Shown: positions 9,021 to 17,587, counted from the stretch's first letter. The stretch: DNA of 64,000 bases from an uncultured Tateyamaria sp. (GCA_947501275.1 CANMVD010000001.1:744001-808000), one strand, 5' to 3'. Notes: generated from the letters alone by a model not told the origin. Made by a program: numbers and translations.

Positions 9021-9046
9021 TCTGGATCTCCTTGATTTTGCGTCGT

Positions 9047-9433
9047 TTAACGACGCAGCAGTTGCATCAATCCGGCCGACATTTGTCTGGCCTGTTCAAA
9101 CATCTTCAGGTTTGCCTCATAGCTACGCTGCGCTTCGCGCGCGTCAGCCAGTTCGATCAAAAGATCGACATTTGATCCGTCGTAATGGCCGGATCCATCC
9201 GCCATTGGATGTGAAGGATCAAAAATGCGCTCAAGTGGTTGGTCATCCAGCTTCATCCGGCCCACTTCGACTTGCGAGACACCCGACCCGAAAGCTGTTT
9301 CAAACGGAATCATCTTGCGGCGATATCCGGGCGTATCAGCGTTCGAAATATTTTCGGACAGATGACGCAACCGCGAGGCTTGGGCTTGAAGACCACTCGC
9401 CGACACAGACAAAGCTTTGGAGAAATCAGTCAT
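9047..9433 (-). CDS. flgC: Proximal rod protein FlgC
   Basis: FlgC is a proximal rod subunit exported by the flagellar apparatus. The 128 residues show the N-terminal axial motif (LSVSASGLQAQASRLRHLSENISNADTPGYRRK) and the C-terminal helix (ELADAREAQRSYEANLKMFEQARQM). Its length is typical. It follows flgB with an eleven-base gap in the rod operon. Confidence 0.95.
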   Translation of the reverse strand: MTDFSKALSVSASGLQAQASRLRHLSENISNADTPGYRRKMIPFETAFGSGVSQVEVGRMKLDDQPLERIFDPSHPMADGSGHYDGSNVDLLIELADAREAQRSYEANLKMFEQARQMSAGLMQLLRR

Positions 9434-9444
9434 TTAACTTGCTC

Positions 9445-9837
9445 CTATTGCCGGCCGAGGCTGGTGCGCAGGATACTCAGCGCTGAGCCGTAGATAGCGA
9501 GGGAGCGGTCGTGCTGCCGTTTGGCTTCTGTTCCGCGCAACATTTCCTGATCAATTGACACACTGTTTCCGTCGGGTGACGCAAACGTCGGGTCCTTGAT
9601 CAAATGGTCTGTCGATGGTGCATTGCCATTGCCGTGCAAGTGGCCAGAGCGTGTCGCATAAAGAGCGGCGCTGTCACTCTCCTGCGGCGCGTATACTTCC
9701 TGAAACGACATCATGTCGCGCGCGACATAACCGGGCGTGTCCGCGTTGGCCACATTCTGGGCCACCACCGATTGCTTCTGCCCAGCATGGACGGCCATAG
9801 CGTATGCCGTTTTGAATACGGCCAGGTTTTCGAACAT
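9445..9837 (-). CDS. flgB: Proximal rod protein FlgB
   Basis: FlgB is the first proximal rod subunit. The ORF track starts at 9933, but ATG 9837 is preferred: a GGGAG ribosome site lies just upstream, and the 130-residue product then starts with MFENLAVFKTAYAMAVHAG followed by the axial motif VVAQNVANADTPGYVARDM. The extra residues of the longer ORF have no family counterpart. It is the promoter-proximal gene of the minus-strand rod operon and is divergent from fliI. Confidence 0.94.
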   Translation of the reverse strand: MFENLAVFKTAYAMAVHAGQKQSVVAQNVANADTPGYVARDMMSFQEVYAPQESDSAALYATRSGHLHGNGNAPSTDHLIKDPTFASPDGNSVSIDQEMLRGTEAKRQHDRSLAIYGSALSILRTSLGRQ

Positions 9838-9918
9838 CGGGGCTTCTCCCTCGAGTAATTTCAACCAAGGCTTAACTGTGATTCCTTTAAAAACTGTTTC
9901 AGAAATCTGGAGGATTCG
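9838..9918. promoter_or_regulatory. Divergent promoter region flgB / fliI with a CtrA-like site
   Basis: About 80 bases separate the start codons of flgB (-) and fliI (+), so promoters of both flagellar units must lie here or inside the neighbouring genes. On the minus strand TTAAGCCTTGGTTGA (9861-9875) fits the CtrA layout TTAA-N7-TTAA with one mismatch in the second half. CtrA controls flagellar genes in alphaproteobacteria. A single imperfect site is weak evidence. Confidence 0.35.
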
Positions 9919-11283
9919 ATGCAGCACGCCCAATCACTCAAAGTTCTGAAGACCCGCATGGCAAGTGTGGAACGTGCACGTCACATTGGGCGGATCAATA
10001 GCGTTGAGGGTGGACTGCTTCGGGCAAGTGGCTTGAATGGTTGCGCCAGTATTGGTGATCGGGCTGAGATCAGACTAAGCAACGGACGAACGATGTCCGG
10101 TGAAGTTGTTCAGTTGACAGCTCAAGGTACAGTTTTGCTGCCTGATGCCAGTATAGAAGGTGTTTCGCTGGATGATCCTGTTACGTTGTCCAAAGGTGGC
10201 AACATAGCCCCGTCCAACAGTTGGATCGGCCGCATAGTGGATCCTGACGGGTTGGCTCTGGATGGCGAACCGCTTCCCCGTGGATTGGAAGAACGTGCAC
10301 TTCGAACCAGCCCGCCGCCTGCTGCACACCGCAGGCCAATGGGTAGTCGCTTGAACACGGGGCATCTGATTTTTGATACAGTTTTACCTATTGTAAAAGG
10401 ACAAAGAGTTGGGCTTTTTGCTGGGTCTGGCGTCGGGAAATCCAGCCTTATGGGGCGATTTGCACAGCGCATAGAAGCTGATGTCGTTGTCATTGCAATG
10501 ATCGGTGAGCGTGGTCGAGAAGTGCGTCACTTCGTGGACGAAATTCTTGGCCCCGAAGGCCGGGCGCGAAGTGTCGTTGTCGCGGCTACCTCCGATCAAT
10601 CGCCTCTCGTACGGAGGCGTTGCGCATGGACGGCAATGGCTGTCGCGGAGTTTTTTCGAGATCAAGGGAAGTCAGTTTTACTTTTGGCAGATTCGATCAC
10701 ACGATTCGCTGAGGCACATCGGGAAGTCGCGGTTGCAGGTGGCGAGGCCCCGGTATTGCGCGGCTTCCCACCGTCCACGGCCCATATGATTATGTCTCTG
10801 TGTGAACGTGCTGGGCCCGGCATGCACGACCAGGGAGATATAACCGCTGTGTTTAGTGTTCTGGTCGCTGGATCAGATATGGACGAACCGGTAGCTGATA
10901 TCCTGCGCGGCGTGCTGGACGGGCATGTAGTTTTGGATCGTGACATTGCCGAGCGGGGGCGGTTTCCAGCCGTCGATGTTCTGAGGTCGGTTTCGCGCAG
11001 CTTGCCAGACGCCGCCACGACGGATGAAAATACTGTTTTGGCACAAGTTCGAAAACACATCAGTGTTTACTCGAAAAACCAGATCATGATTTCTGCAGGC
11101 TTGTATACCCAAGGCGCAGATGCAGAAATTGATGCAGCCATGCAGATCTGGCCGGCTTTGGATGACGCCATGGCACAATTGCATGATCGTGATGTTGCGC
11201 ACAGTTTTGACAGTCTGAAACTTCTTCTTAGACGCAATGGCCGCAGCCCTTCCGATCACTCGAACAGGAAGAACATTGCTTGA
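9919..11283 (+). CDS. fliI: Flagellum-specific ATPase FliI
   Basis: FliI is the F1-beta-like ATPase at the cytoplasmic base of the export apparatus. The 454-residue protein carries the P-loop GSGVGKSS near residue 170, the GERGREV segment, the Walker B region VLLLADSITRFAEAHRE and the PVADILRGVLDGH segment of the family. ATG 9919 is preceded by GGAGG. It is transcribed alone, away from a recognisable fliH, and faces the DUF1217 gene convergently. The 137 bases after it hold no gene and no clear terminator. Confidence 0.96.
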   Translation: MQHAQSLKVLKTRMASVERARHIGRINSVEGGLLRASGLNGCASIGDRAEIRLSNGRTMSGEVVQLTAQGTVLLPDASIEGVSLDDPVTLSKGGNIAPSNSWIGRIVDPDGLALDGEPLPRGLEERALRTSPPPAAHRRPMGSRLNTGHLIFDTVLPIVKGQRVGLFAGSGVGKSSLMGRFAQRIEADVVVIAMIGERGREVRHFVDEILGPEGRARSVVVAATSDQSPLVRRRCAWTAMAVAEFFRDQGKSVLLLADSITRFAEAHREVAVAGGEAPVLRGFPPSTAHMIMSLCERAGPGMHDQGDITAVFSVLVAGSDMDEPVADILRGVLDGHVVLDRDIAERGRFPAVDVLRSVSRSLPDAATTDENTVLAQVRKHISVYSKNQIMISAGLYTQGADAEIDAAMQIWPALDDAMAQLHDRDVAHSFDSLKLLLRRNGRSPSDHSNRKNIA

Positions 11284-11420
11284 CGGCAAATCGATGTGAT
11301 CCAAAACACCGTACAGTCGGAGGCAACTGAAGCCTTCTTGATTGGATCGCTCACGCCTTTTTGAAACAACCCGTGTGCAATCGAAAGTTGATCATCCAGT
11401 TTGCCCGACCAAGACTAGTG

Positions 11421-12209
11421 TCATCCTCCCAAAAGCGCTAAGGCAATCGCGCCGCTGGATGCACCCGCACCGAATGTGTTCAATTGGGAACGTGCCAAGT
11501 AATTTGTGACAAGCGTGTCCATGACTTCTGGGTCTGCAAAATCGCTTGGATCAGACACACCGAGTATCCGATTCGCGCGCTCCTCGAAAACTTCGACCTG
11601 TTGATCGATGTCTACTTGTCCAAACTCACTCGGCAATCCCAAAGCGGTCTCGAATAGTGATCGTAGCGGTGGTTGCCCCATGATCGAAAACCACTTGGCG
11701 GTCGCACTGCTATCCGTGGAGACGACGTCAGGAAGTGTGCGTTCTGCGTAAAGTGCAATGCGCATGGATTCATCTTGTTCACCCGTGGCAATCTCAAAAC
11801 TGGCCGCCTCATACAGATCAACGATTTCATTGGCGAAGCTGGGCAGAATGCCACCTCGCAACTCGCCTGGACCAAAACCGAATGCTTCTGACAAGTTTCG
11901 GTATCTCGTGTCCGTAAAGCGGTTGGCCAAGGCATCGTCTGCGGTCGTGCCTTCCTCCAGCATCTTTTGAATAAAGAAACGATTGTTTATGTCGTCTTCC
12001 AGACCAAAGGCACCGAGAGCGACAGTTAGCAAACGACGGTCGGACACCAATTCTTCTGCAGTTTCAATTGACCCAATTTTTTCGGCAAAGTAGTCGGTAT
12101 CGCGCTTTAGCTCAGTGGATTGGCTGAACGCTTCGAACTGGCGATCATACGTAGATTTGAGAAATTGCCACCCGCTTAACCCTTGAGAAATGATGATTGG
12201 CTGGAACAT
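11421..12209 (-). CDS. DUF1217 flagellar-locus protein
   Basis: 262 residues matching the DUF1217 family as I know it: a YDRQFEAFSQSTELKRDTDYF-like opening, then helical segments with repeated short FQIAT/LSxxF-like motifs such as RYRNLSEAFGFG. Members occur beside alphaproteobacterial flagellin and FlaF/FlbT genes. Here it is the last gene of the flagellin unit, four bases after flbT. No enzyme motif, signal peptide or membrane span is visible. The biochemical role is unknown. Confidence 0.85.
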   Translation of the reverse strand: MFQPIIISQGLSGWQFLKSTYDRQFEAFSQSTELKRDTDYFAEKIGSIETAEELVSDRRLLTVALGAFGLEDDINNRFFIQKMLEEGTTADDALANRFTDTRYRNLSEAFGFGPGELRGGILPSFANEIVDLYEAASFEIATGEQDESMRIALYAERTLPDVVSTDSSATAKWFSIMGQPPLRSLFETALGLPSEFGQVDIDQQVEVFEERANRILGVSDPSDFADPEVMDTLVTNYLARSQLNTFGAGASSGAIALALLGG

Positions 12210-12213
12210 GTGT

Positions 12214-12615
12214 TTACACCTGCGTCGCCAACAGCCGCTCTTCGCGAGGAAGCAGAGTACGCAACGCTTTCAGGCAACGATAATGATCATCTTGAATCAA
12301 GGAGTGAGATGCCAGGTCCAGATTTTTTCGACTGTCCGGATCTATGAATACTTGGCTGAGCTCTTCGATGTTGCGCAGCAAGCCCTGACGGGCTTCCGCA
12401 GCGGATCGATCGCCCGACAGAACCAGTTGAACGGCATAGCAAACCCTACGGACTGGCGTTTTCGCATCTTCGGGGTGGATGGCATCCCTTAAACGCAGAA
12501 TGTTCGCATCCGGGGTGACTATTGAAAGCCGGCTACGGCGATCGCCGTTTTCAATGACCGCGCCGTTGATCAAAACGCGCTCCTTCGGGCTCAGCTTGAG
12601 AACAAGGCCACTCAT
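12214..12615 (-). CDS. flbT: Flagellin synthesis repressor FlbT
   Basis: In Caulobacter FlbT represses flagellin translation by acting on the 5' untranslated region of flagellin mRNA and destabilising it. Here the start is ATG 12615, inside the flaF stop overlap, not the ORF-track start 12810. It gives 133 residues beginning MSGLVLKLSPKERVLINGAVIENG, the family opening. The partner FlaF gene is directly upstream and the flagellin gene beyond it, whose leader carries several hairpins, so the regulator and its probable target are adjacent. Confidence 0.93.
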   Translation of the reverse strand: MSGLVLKLSPKERVLINGAVIENGDRRSRLSIVTPDANILRLRDAIHPEDAKTPVRRVCYAVQLVLSGDRSAAEARQGLLRNIEELSQVFIDPDSRKNLDLASHSLIQDDHYRCLKALRTLLPREERLLATQV

Positions 12616-12989
12616 GCCGATCTTCCTTCTGATTTCAGGCCGCGCAAGACAGCCATGTTGATTTCCAGCAGCGGCATGACAGACGCATTTTCGCGAAAGA
12701 TCTTTCTTGTGTGCTGACGGGTAAAATCCGCCAAGTAAATGACCCGGGCTTTGAGATCCGCGGGAAGTGGATTGTCTTTGTCCGCAACGTCTACAACCAA
12801 CGCGGTCCACAATCGCTGGTTCAAATCCAGAGCGGAAGCGTAGGCAGGAAAGTCTGATTTGCCCTTTACTGCAGCGTCTCTCAGACTCTGTGTGACGCGT
12901 GCAACGATACCGTATTCGGTACGACGATCGTCGCGGGTCGTGGCGGCATTATCGGCGTATCCGCGCAAAGCTTCTGACGTTGCGTTCAC
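12612..12989 (-). CDS. flaF: Flagellin synthesis regulator FlaF
   Basis: FlaF is needed for flagellin synthesis in alphaproteobacteria and acts opposite or together with FlbT. The 125-residue product begins at GTG 12989 and reads NATSEALRGYADNAATTRDDRRTEY, with the family's RTxEY-type segment and a C-terminal helix LLEINMAVLRGLK. Its stop overlaps the flbT start (ATGA). It is separated from flagellin by a strong hairpin, which should lower its expression relative to flagellin. Confidence 0.92.
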   Translation of the reverse strand: MNATSEALRGYADNAATTRDDRRTEYGIVARVTQSLRDAAVKGKSDFPAYASALDLNQRLWTALVVDVADKDNPLPADLKARVIYLADFTRQHTRKIFRENASVMPLLEINMAVLRGLKSEGRSA

Positions 12990-13029
12990 AGCAAAACCCT
13001 TTGTCTAAGTGATGATTGTCTGAGGAGTT

Positions 13030-13054
13030 GGGAGCGCCTTAGGGTGGCGCTCCC
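13030..13054 (-). terminator. Strong hairpin between flagellin and flaF
   Basis: GGGAGCGCC-TTAGGGT-GGCGCTCCC is a perfect nine-base-pair stem that begins nine bases after the flagellin stop codon. No T-run follows in the direction of transcription, so it may act as a partial terminator or as a 3' stabiliser of flagellin mRNA that allows limited read-through into flaF-flbT. Confidence 0.7.
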
Positions 13055-13062
13055 AGATGGTG

Positions 13063-14451
13063 TTACCGGAACAGCGACAAAATCGACTGTGGCGCCTGAT
13101 TGGCAATCGACAAGGACTGTACACCAAGCTGCTGCTGTGTTTGCAGAGCCTGCAGACGGGCAGACACTTCTTCCATGTCTGCGTCAACAAGCGAACCAAT
13201 GCCTGCCTTCAAAGAATCAGACAGCTTGCTAACAAACTCAGATTGAGTTTCGATCCGGTTTTGAACCGAGCCAAAGGCAGCCGACGCGTCAATCGACTGT
13301 TGGATCAGGCCATCAATAGCCGTCAGAGCACCAGTTGCGTTTTGGGTCACGTCAAGCGATGCCAGAGCGCCAAGGCCACCTGAGGATGCACTTGTACCTG
13401 CGGTGCCGCCTTGTGTGATCTGTGCGCTGAAGTTAATCGCAGCACCGGAATTGTTGGTCAGCTGGATTTCATTCAGGTTTACGTCGCCTGCAGTATTTGT
13501 GGTCGAGTTCACCGAAGCCGAGTAGTCGCCGTCATTGGTAGCTGCACCAAAGAAAGCATTGATTTGGCTGGCCAACTCATTGGCAACATCAGTTGTACCA
13601 TCAGACTCTGAGGCAACGTAGCTGAATGTACGCGATCCAGTGGTTGTACCACCACCAACAACATTGATTTCAACGTCGCTCAGATAAATCTGATACGTCG
13701 CACCGGCTTGCACTTCGTTGACAGAGAAAGATGCGCCTGTGCCGTCAGCAAGAACTGTCGGCGCGTTGGTCGCCTCATCTGTCAAATCGTCATTTTCGAA
13801 GTAAGCGTTTGTGCCAGTACCAGTCGTATCCGCACCGGCAGCCACTGTCGTGTTGTTCAACACAGTGAATGCCGCATTCGCACCGGCCTGGTCCGCAGCA
13901 CCGTCAGCTGTACCAAGTACTGCGGTAGCTGTTGCATCCGTGACCGAAAGATTCTGACGTACGACAGCGATCGAACTGGAAGACACGGTACCGTCTGTCG
14001 AGCGGTCGAGCGACGACAGAACATTCATGTCAACAGTGCTCGATCCATCAATCAGGTTCTGACCGTTGAACTGAGCGGCGCCCACAACAGAGCCAATTTG
14101 CGCTTCAAGAGCATCGATGTCCGCTTGGATGGCGTCACGGTCGACGTTTTCTTCTTGAGCGGCGACAATCCGACCTTTCATTTCCGTCAAAAGGTCTGTG
14201 ATCGTTTCGGAAGCATTTGCGGCCACCGCCACTGTGCTTTCACCCAAGCTCAGTCCTTCGGACACCGCCTTGAAGCCGGACACATCTGATTCCATCACTT
14301 TGGAAATTGCCCAGACTGCAGAGTTGTCTTTCGCGCTGGCAACCGATTTACCGGTCGAGATTTCGCTTTGCGTCATCGCAAGGTTTTTGTTGATGGATTT
14401 CAGTGTTTGCAGCGCGACCATTGCGCTGTTGTTGGTAAGAATGCTCGACAT
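13063..14451 (-). CDS. fliC: Flagellin
   Basis: Flagellin is the filament subunit. From ATG 14451 it has 462 residues: the N-terminal D0/D1 helices (MSSILTNNSAMVALQTLKSINKNL onward, to about residue 150), a Thr-, Ala- and Gly-rich variable centre (about 150-370), and the C-terminal helices ending LQTQQQLGVQSLSIANQAPQSILSLFR. ATG 14457 is in frame but sits too close to AAAGGA; 14451 has proper spacing and gives the usual first residues. It is longer than many roseobacter flagellins because of the central domain. It has its own long structured leader. Confidence 0.96.
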   Translation of the reverse strand: MSSILTNNSAMVALQTLKSINKNLAMTQSEISTGKSVASAKDNSAVWAISKVMESDVSGFKAVSEGLSLGESTVAVAANASETITDLLTEMKGRIVAAQEENVDRDAIQADIDALEAQIGSVVGAAQFNGQNLIDGSSTVDMNVLSSLDRSTDGTVSSSSIAVVRQNLSVTDATATAVLGTADGAADQAGANAAFTVLNNTTVAAGADTTGTGTNAYFENDDLTDEATNAPTVLADGTGASFSVNEVQAGATYQIYLSDVEINVVGGGTTTGSRTFSYVASESDGTTDVANELASQINAFFGAATNDGDYSASVNSTTNTAGDVNLNEIQLTNNSGAAINFSAQITQGGTAGTSASSGGLGALASLDVTQNATGALTAIDGLIQQSIDASAAFGSVQNRIETQSEFVSKLSDSLKAGIGSLVDADMEEVSARLQALQTQQQLGVQSLSIANQAPQSILSLFR

Positions 14452-14510
14452 TTGCATTTCCTTTTGTCAGGCGCTTTTGCACCTAGGTTTACGTCCCGCC
14501 CCCCATTGGG

Positions 14511-14596
14511 ACGGCTGAATGCCGTTCTGACAGTCGCACCGCCAAATCGATGGCGCTGCGCCACTCTTTCCGAGTGCTCGGGGACAGTGACCCCGA
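14511..14596 (-). promoter_or_regulatory. Flagellin mRNA leader with four stem-loops
   Basis: The ~200 bases upstream of flagellin hold four perfect inverted repeats in a row: ACGGC-tgaat-GCCGT (14511-14525), TGGCGC-t-GCGCCA (14551-14563), CACTC-tttcc-GAGTG (14562-14576) and TCGGGG-acagtga-CCCCGA (14578-14596). The second and third overlap by two bases and could be alternatives. Known biology: FlbT binds the structured leader of flagellin mRNA in Caulobacter. That these stems are the FlbT target is inference. I could not place a sigma-28 or sigma-54 promoter with confidence. Confidence 0.6.
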
Positions 14597-14656
14597 ATTA
14601 CCTAACGGAGTCATAAGGGTTCCGCGCAGAGTCCATCAGATTTGAATCAACACTGC

Positions 14657-15016
14657 TTACGCACGCTTTTCGACCGAACGTGTAACACCCATATCGACGG
14701 ACGATTTGCGCCCGGATTCATCATAAGTTTCCAGCGACTGCTTAACGCGCCGGATTGCAGCCAGCCGTCGCGCGACCGATCTGATCCCATCCAGCGCAGT
14801 ATCCAGCAACAGCTGATTGCGCCGCACTTTTTCATCCAGCTCACGTAAATCCAATGCTTCTTGAGTGTCGAATTTGTTCAGCGCATCGACAAGACGCCCT
14901 TTTTCGTCATGCAAACGTGCGACACCATCAACGTCGCCAGTAAGCAAGGCCTCCCTTTCGCGCTCCAGAAGATCATCAAGACTGTCGATGGTGGTTTGCA
15001 GTGTTTCAGTTGTCAT
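14657..15016 (-). CDS. flgN: FlgN-like flagellar export chaperone
   Basis: 119 residues, nearly all helical with coiled-coil heptads (LDDLLEREREALLTGDVDGVARLHDEKGRLVDAL), the pattern of FlgN, the cytoplasmic chaperone of the hook-filament junction proteins FlgK and FlgL. Two starts are possible: GTG 15022 and ATG 15016. ATG is preferred because AGGA is correctly spaced from it. The start overlaps the end of flgJ. Assignment rests on length, helix pattern and locus; the family is poorly conserved. Confidence 0.75.
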   Translation of the reverse strand: MTTETLQTTIDSLDDLLEREREALLTGDVDGVARLHDEKGRLVDALNKFDTQEALDLRELDEKVRRNQLLLDTALDGIRSVARRLAAIRRVKQSLETYDESGRKSSVDMGVTRSVEKRA

Positions 15017-15287
15017 CTTCACGATCCTTCAATGCTTCAAACAAAGCTTCCGCCAACCCGACCCCACCTGCGGCAACCATTTCCTCGGCCTGTGCGTCCA
15101 CAAGAAAGGACGCAAACTGATCCTCACCGTGGCCGCCGCCAAATTCTTCGCGGCTGTCTCCAAAACCGGCAGACTTCAACATTTCTGCTAAAAAGGAGGC
15201 TTCCAGCTTTTGCGCCGCCTGCATGAGCGCCGCGTCACGATGTGGTGGGGCCGCATCCCGTGGTTGCAGCGAGGTGGAAACATCCAT
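15006..15287 (-). CDS. flgJ: Rod-binding protein FlgJ, N-terminal-domain-only form
   Basis: 93 residues matching the rod-cap (rod-binding) domain of FlgJ: AAQKLEASFLAEMLKSAGFG followed by QFASFLVDAQAEEMVAAGGVGLAEALFEAL. The muramidase domain found at the C-terminus of enterobacterial FlgJ is absent, as in other alphaproteobacteria. Peptidoglycan for rod passage must then be cut by a separate hydrolase. It is the first gene of the flgJ-flgN-flagellin cluster and divergent from fliK. Confidence 0.88.
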   Translation of the reverse strand: MDVSTSLQPRDAAPPHRDAALMQAAQKLEASFLAEMLKSAGFGDSREEFGGGHGEDQFASFLVDAQAEEMVAAGGVGLAEALFEALKDREDDN

Positions 15288-15402
15288 TTTAGAATCCCTT
15301 CAATTCGATCAATTTTTCCGATCATGAAGCAAAACCGGTAAAGAACGGGTAACTATCCCTGGTTCATATGTGCGGGACGCGGAAGAACTCCCGGAGAGCA
15401 CA

Positions 15403-16920
15403 ATGCAAATACCATTCCAGATGGGCCCATCACTGAAAGGCGACGAAAAGTTTGCTTTGAATGAAGCAGAAATTGACGTTGCCAGTAGTGTTCTGACCAC
15501 GTTTGAGCACGTTTTTGATGCGGCTAATCCAAAGGCTGAGCCTGTGCTCACTATTGAGCTTGAAGCCGAATTGAAGACCCAAAAGGTCGTATCGGCGGAG
15601 GAGGGCGAAGAGCCTTTGATAGCTGGTGAGGATGGCGAGGACTGGTCGCTGATTGGTGAAGCTCCGGTCGATACCGAGATCCCAATGGCGGCTGCACGAT
15701 CGGCTGATGTAACAGCTGAGTTGTCGCCTTCTGCGACTACTTATACGGAAACGGCCCACACTGAGCCTCAGGGTGAGGTGCAGACGATTGGGCTGGTTGA
15801 TGGTTCTGGCCAAAGTGCCAAATCGCACGCTGTTGAGTCGCAAGCATCTGCGCCCGACGGTCACAATAGGGTCGCTGCTGTAGAATCTATCAACAGGCCA
15901 GACGCGGCAAGGCACTATGTCGTCGAAGACAAGACAGCGACGCCTCGCGTCAATGATGGCACCGCAACTATCAAGGAAACATTGGTGGAAAAGGCGTATG
16001 TCGCTCCCCCACCATCTCGGTTCGAGACAATTGCTACGGCAAAGATGCTGGATTTGTCCATGCTCCGCCATGCAATGGCAGGACAACAACTGCCTGAGCA
16101 GCAGGTAGGAGTTTCAGCTCTACCACCATCGCAGTTGGCTCAGGTTCCTTCCGCCGTGCCTATCGCACCAGCAGTTCAACTTGGCCAAATGGCAGTGGCT
16201 GCCAATGCCCCGGCACCTCAAGCCGACGAGGTCAACAAAAAGACCGATGATATCCGGAGTCCGGGTAGAATAACGCGGGATATAGCCTCTCTTCACGCAA
16301 CACCAATTTTGCGGAATTCAGAGACAGCTTTTGTGCATACACCACCGACGCAAAACCAAATACAGGTGATGCAATCCGCGGCCAATCTGCTCCAAACCAT
16401 TGAAATTTCGGAACGCGGCAACTCAACCAGATTTGATGCAATGGAAACACTCTCATGGGACGTAAGAAGCTCTGTAACAACAAGTCACGCGCCCACTGTC
16501 TTGCCCACAAGGGTCGAAATGCCCCCCCACATCGCGCAGGCAATTGCGCAATCGTTGCATGTCTCACCCGACAAGTCTGTTGAAATTGCGCTGAACCCGG
16601 CTGAACTTGGACGCGTTCGTATTGTCATGACCCCGTCCGAAACAGGTATGACGGTAAACATTCTGGCGGACCGTCCTGAAACGCTCGATTTGATGCGCCG
16701 GAACATTGATGATCTAGGCCGCTCAATCTCCGATCTCGGCTATGAAGACATCAACTTTTCATTCGGCCAGGACGACACATCAGCCGACACATCCGAACGG
16801 CACGAAGGGTCAGCGGATACTCTGGCTCTCAATGTCGAACTTGTCGATCACACGACGACTTCCAATTCACAACTCTCCGCCTTGGCCATTGCGCCGGACG
16901 GCATCGACATGAGGCTTTGA
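15403..16920 (+). CDS. fliK: Hook-length control protein FliK
   Basis: FliK measures hook length and triggers the FlhB specificity switch. ATG 15403 has GGAG upstream; the ORF-track GTG at 15370 has none. The 505-residue chain is a long low-complexity Ala/Pro/Glu-rich ruler followed by the conserved C-terminal Flg_hook domain (about residues 390-480: IAQSLHVSPDKSVEIALNPAELGRVRIVM through DLGYEDINFSFG). The N-terminal half has no recognisable fold, which is normal for the family. flgD follows after four bases. Confidence 0.93.
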   Translation: MQIPFQMGPSLKGDEKFALNEAEIDVASSVLTTFEHVFDAANPKAEPVLTIELEAELKTQKVVSAEEGEEPLIAGEDGEDWSLIGEAPVDTEIPMAAARSADVTAELSPSATTYTETAHTEPQGEVQTIGLVDGSGQSAKSHAVESQASAPDGHNRVAAVESINRPDAARHYVVEDKTATPRVNDGTATIKETLVEKAYVAPPPSRFETIATAKMLDLSMLRHAMAGQQLPEQQVGVSALPPSQLAQVPSAVPIAPAVQLGQMAVAANAPAPQADEVNKKTDDIRSPGRITRDIASLHATPILRNSETAFVHTPPTQNQIQVMQSAANLLQTIEISERGNSTRFDAMETLSWDVRSSVTTSHAPTVLPTRVEMPPHIAQAIAQSLHVSPDKSVEIALNPAELGRVRIVMTPSETGMTVNILADRPETLDLMRRNIDDLGRSISDLGYEDINFSFGQDDTSADTSERHEGSADTLALNVELVDHTTTSNSQLSALAIAPDGIDMRL

Positions 16921-16924
16921 CACT

Positions 16925-17587
16925 ATGGATCTTTCAACAATTTCCGCAGCGGCGCCAGCTACGGCCGCGACCACCTCATCGACCAGCAACAGTGTGCTGA
17001 GTTCAGACTTCGAAGTCTTTCTGACAATGCTCACTGCGCAAGCCGAATATCAGGACCCGCTGGAACCCATTGACTCATCAGAGTATGCAGCCCAATTGGC
17101 CCAGTTTTCGATGGTAGAGCAGCAGGTCACGACGAACGACCTTCTTGATCAACTTGTGCTGGCTTTGGGTGCCAATGACATGTCCAGCGCCGCCAATTGG
17201 ATCGGAATGGAAGCACTGGTGGATGGCCCGGCAAAATTCCAAGGCGACCCCATCACAATATCTCCGAACCCTCCCATCACGGCGGATGAGGTGACATTGG
17301 TGGTGACCAATGCCCAAGGCAACGAGGTGCAGCGGCGTTCCCTGCCTATCGGAGCCGAGCCTTATGAATGGACCGGCCTGAGAGCCAATGGGGACCCGCT
17401 TCCTTTGGGCGAATATACTTTGCAGATTGAGAGCAAGGCCAAAGGCGATGTTCTGGTAACGGAACCAGCGCTGTCATACACACGTGTCACAGAAGCGCGG
17501 ATCGAAAATGGTGCGACACTACTGCTGCTGAACAACGGCTACTTTATTGAAGCGGGAAATGTCATTGGTCTGCGAGAGCCGTCCTAA
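16925..17587 (+). CDS. flgD: Hook cap protein FlgD
   Basis: FlgD is the scaffold cap for polymerisation of hook subunits. 220 residues with the N-terminal signature (FEVFLTMLTAQAEYQDPLEPIDSSEYAAQLAQFSMVEQQ) and a C-terminal Ig-like/tudor region (YEWTGLRANGDPLPLGEYTLQIES). It forms a pair with fliK, which suits their shared role in hook building; the hook gene flgE is not in the window. Its stop overlaps the convergent stop of the oxidoreductase gene. Confidence 0.95.
   Translation: MDLSTISAAAPATAATTSSTSNSVLSSDFEVFLTMLTAQAEYQDPLEPIDSSEYAAQLAQFSMVEQQVTTNDLLDQLVLALGANDMSSAANWIGMEALVDGPAKFQGDPITISPNPPITADEVTLVVTNAQGNEVQRRSLPIGAEPYEWTGLRANGDPLPLGEYTLQIESKAKGDVLVTEPALSYTRVTEARIENGATLLLLNNGYFIEAGNVIGLREPS

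Noticed and set aside
9872-9890. Second TTAA...TTAA pair as a CtrA site
   Set aside because: The spacing is eleven bases rather than seven.
14597-14656. Sigma-28 or sigma-54 flagellin promoter
   Set aside because: No stretch matched either consensus well enough; naming one would be a guess.
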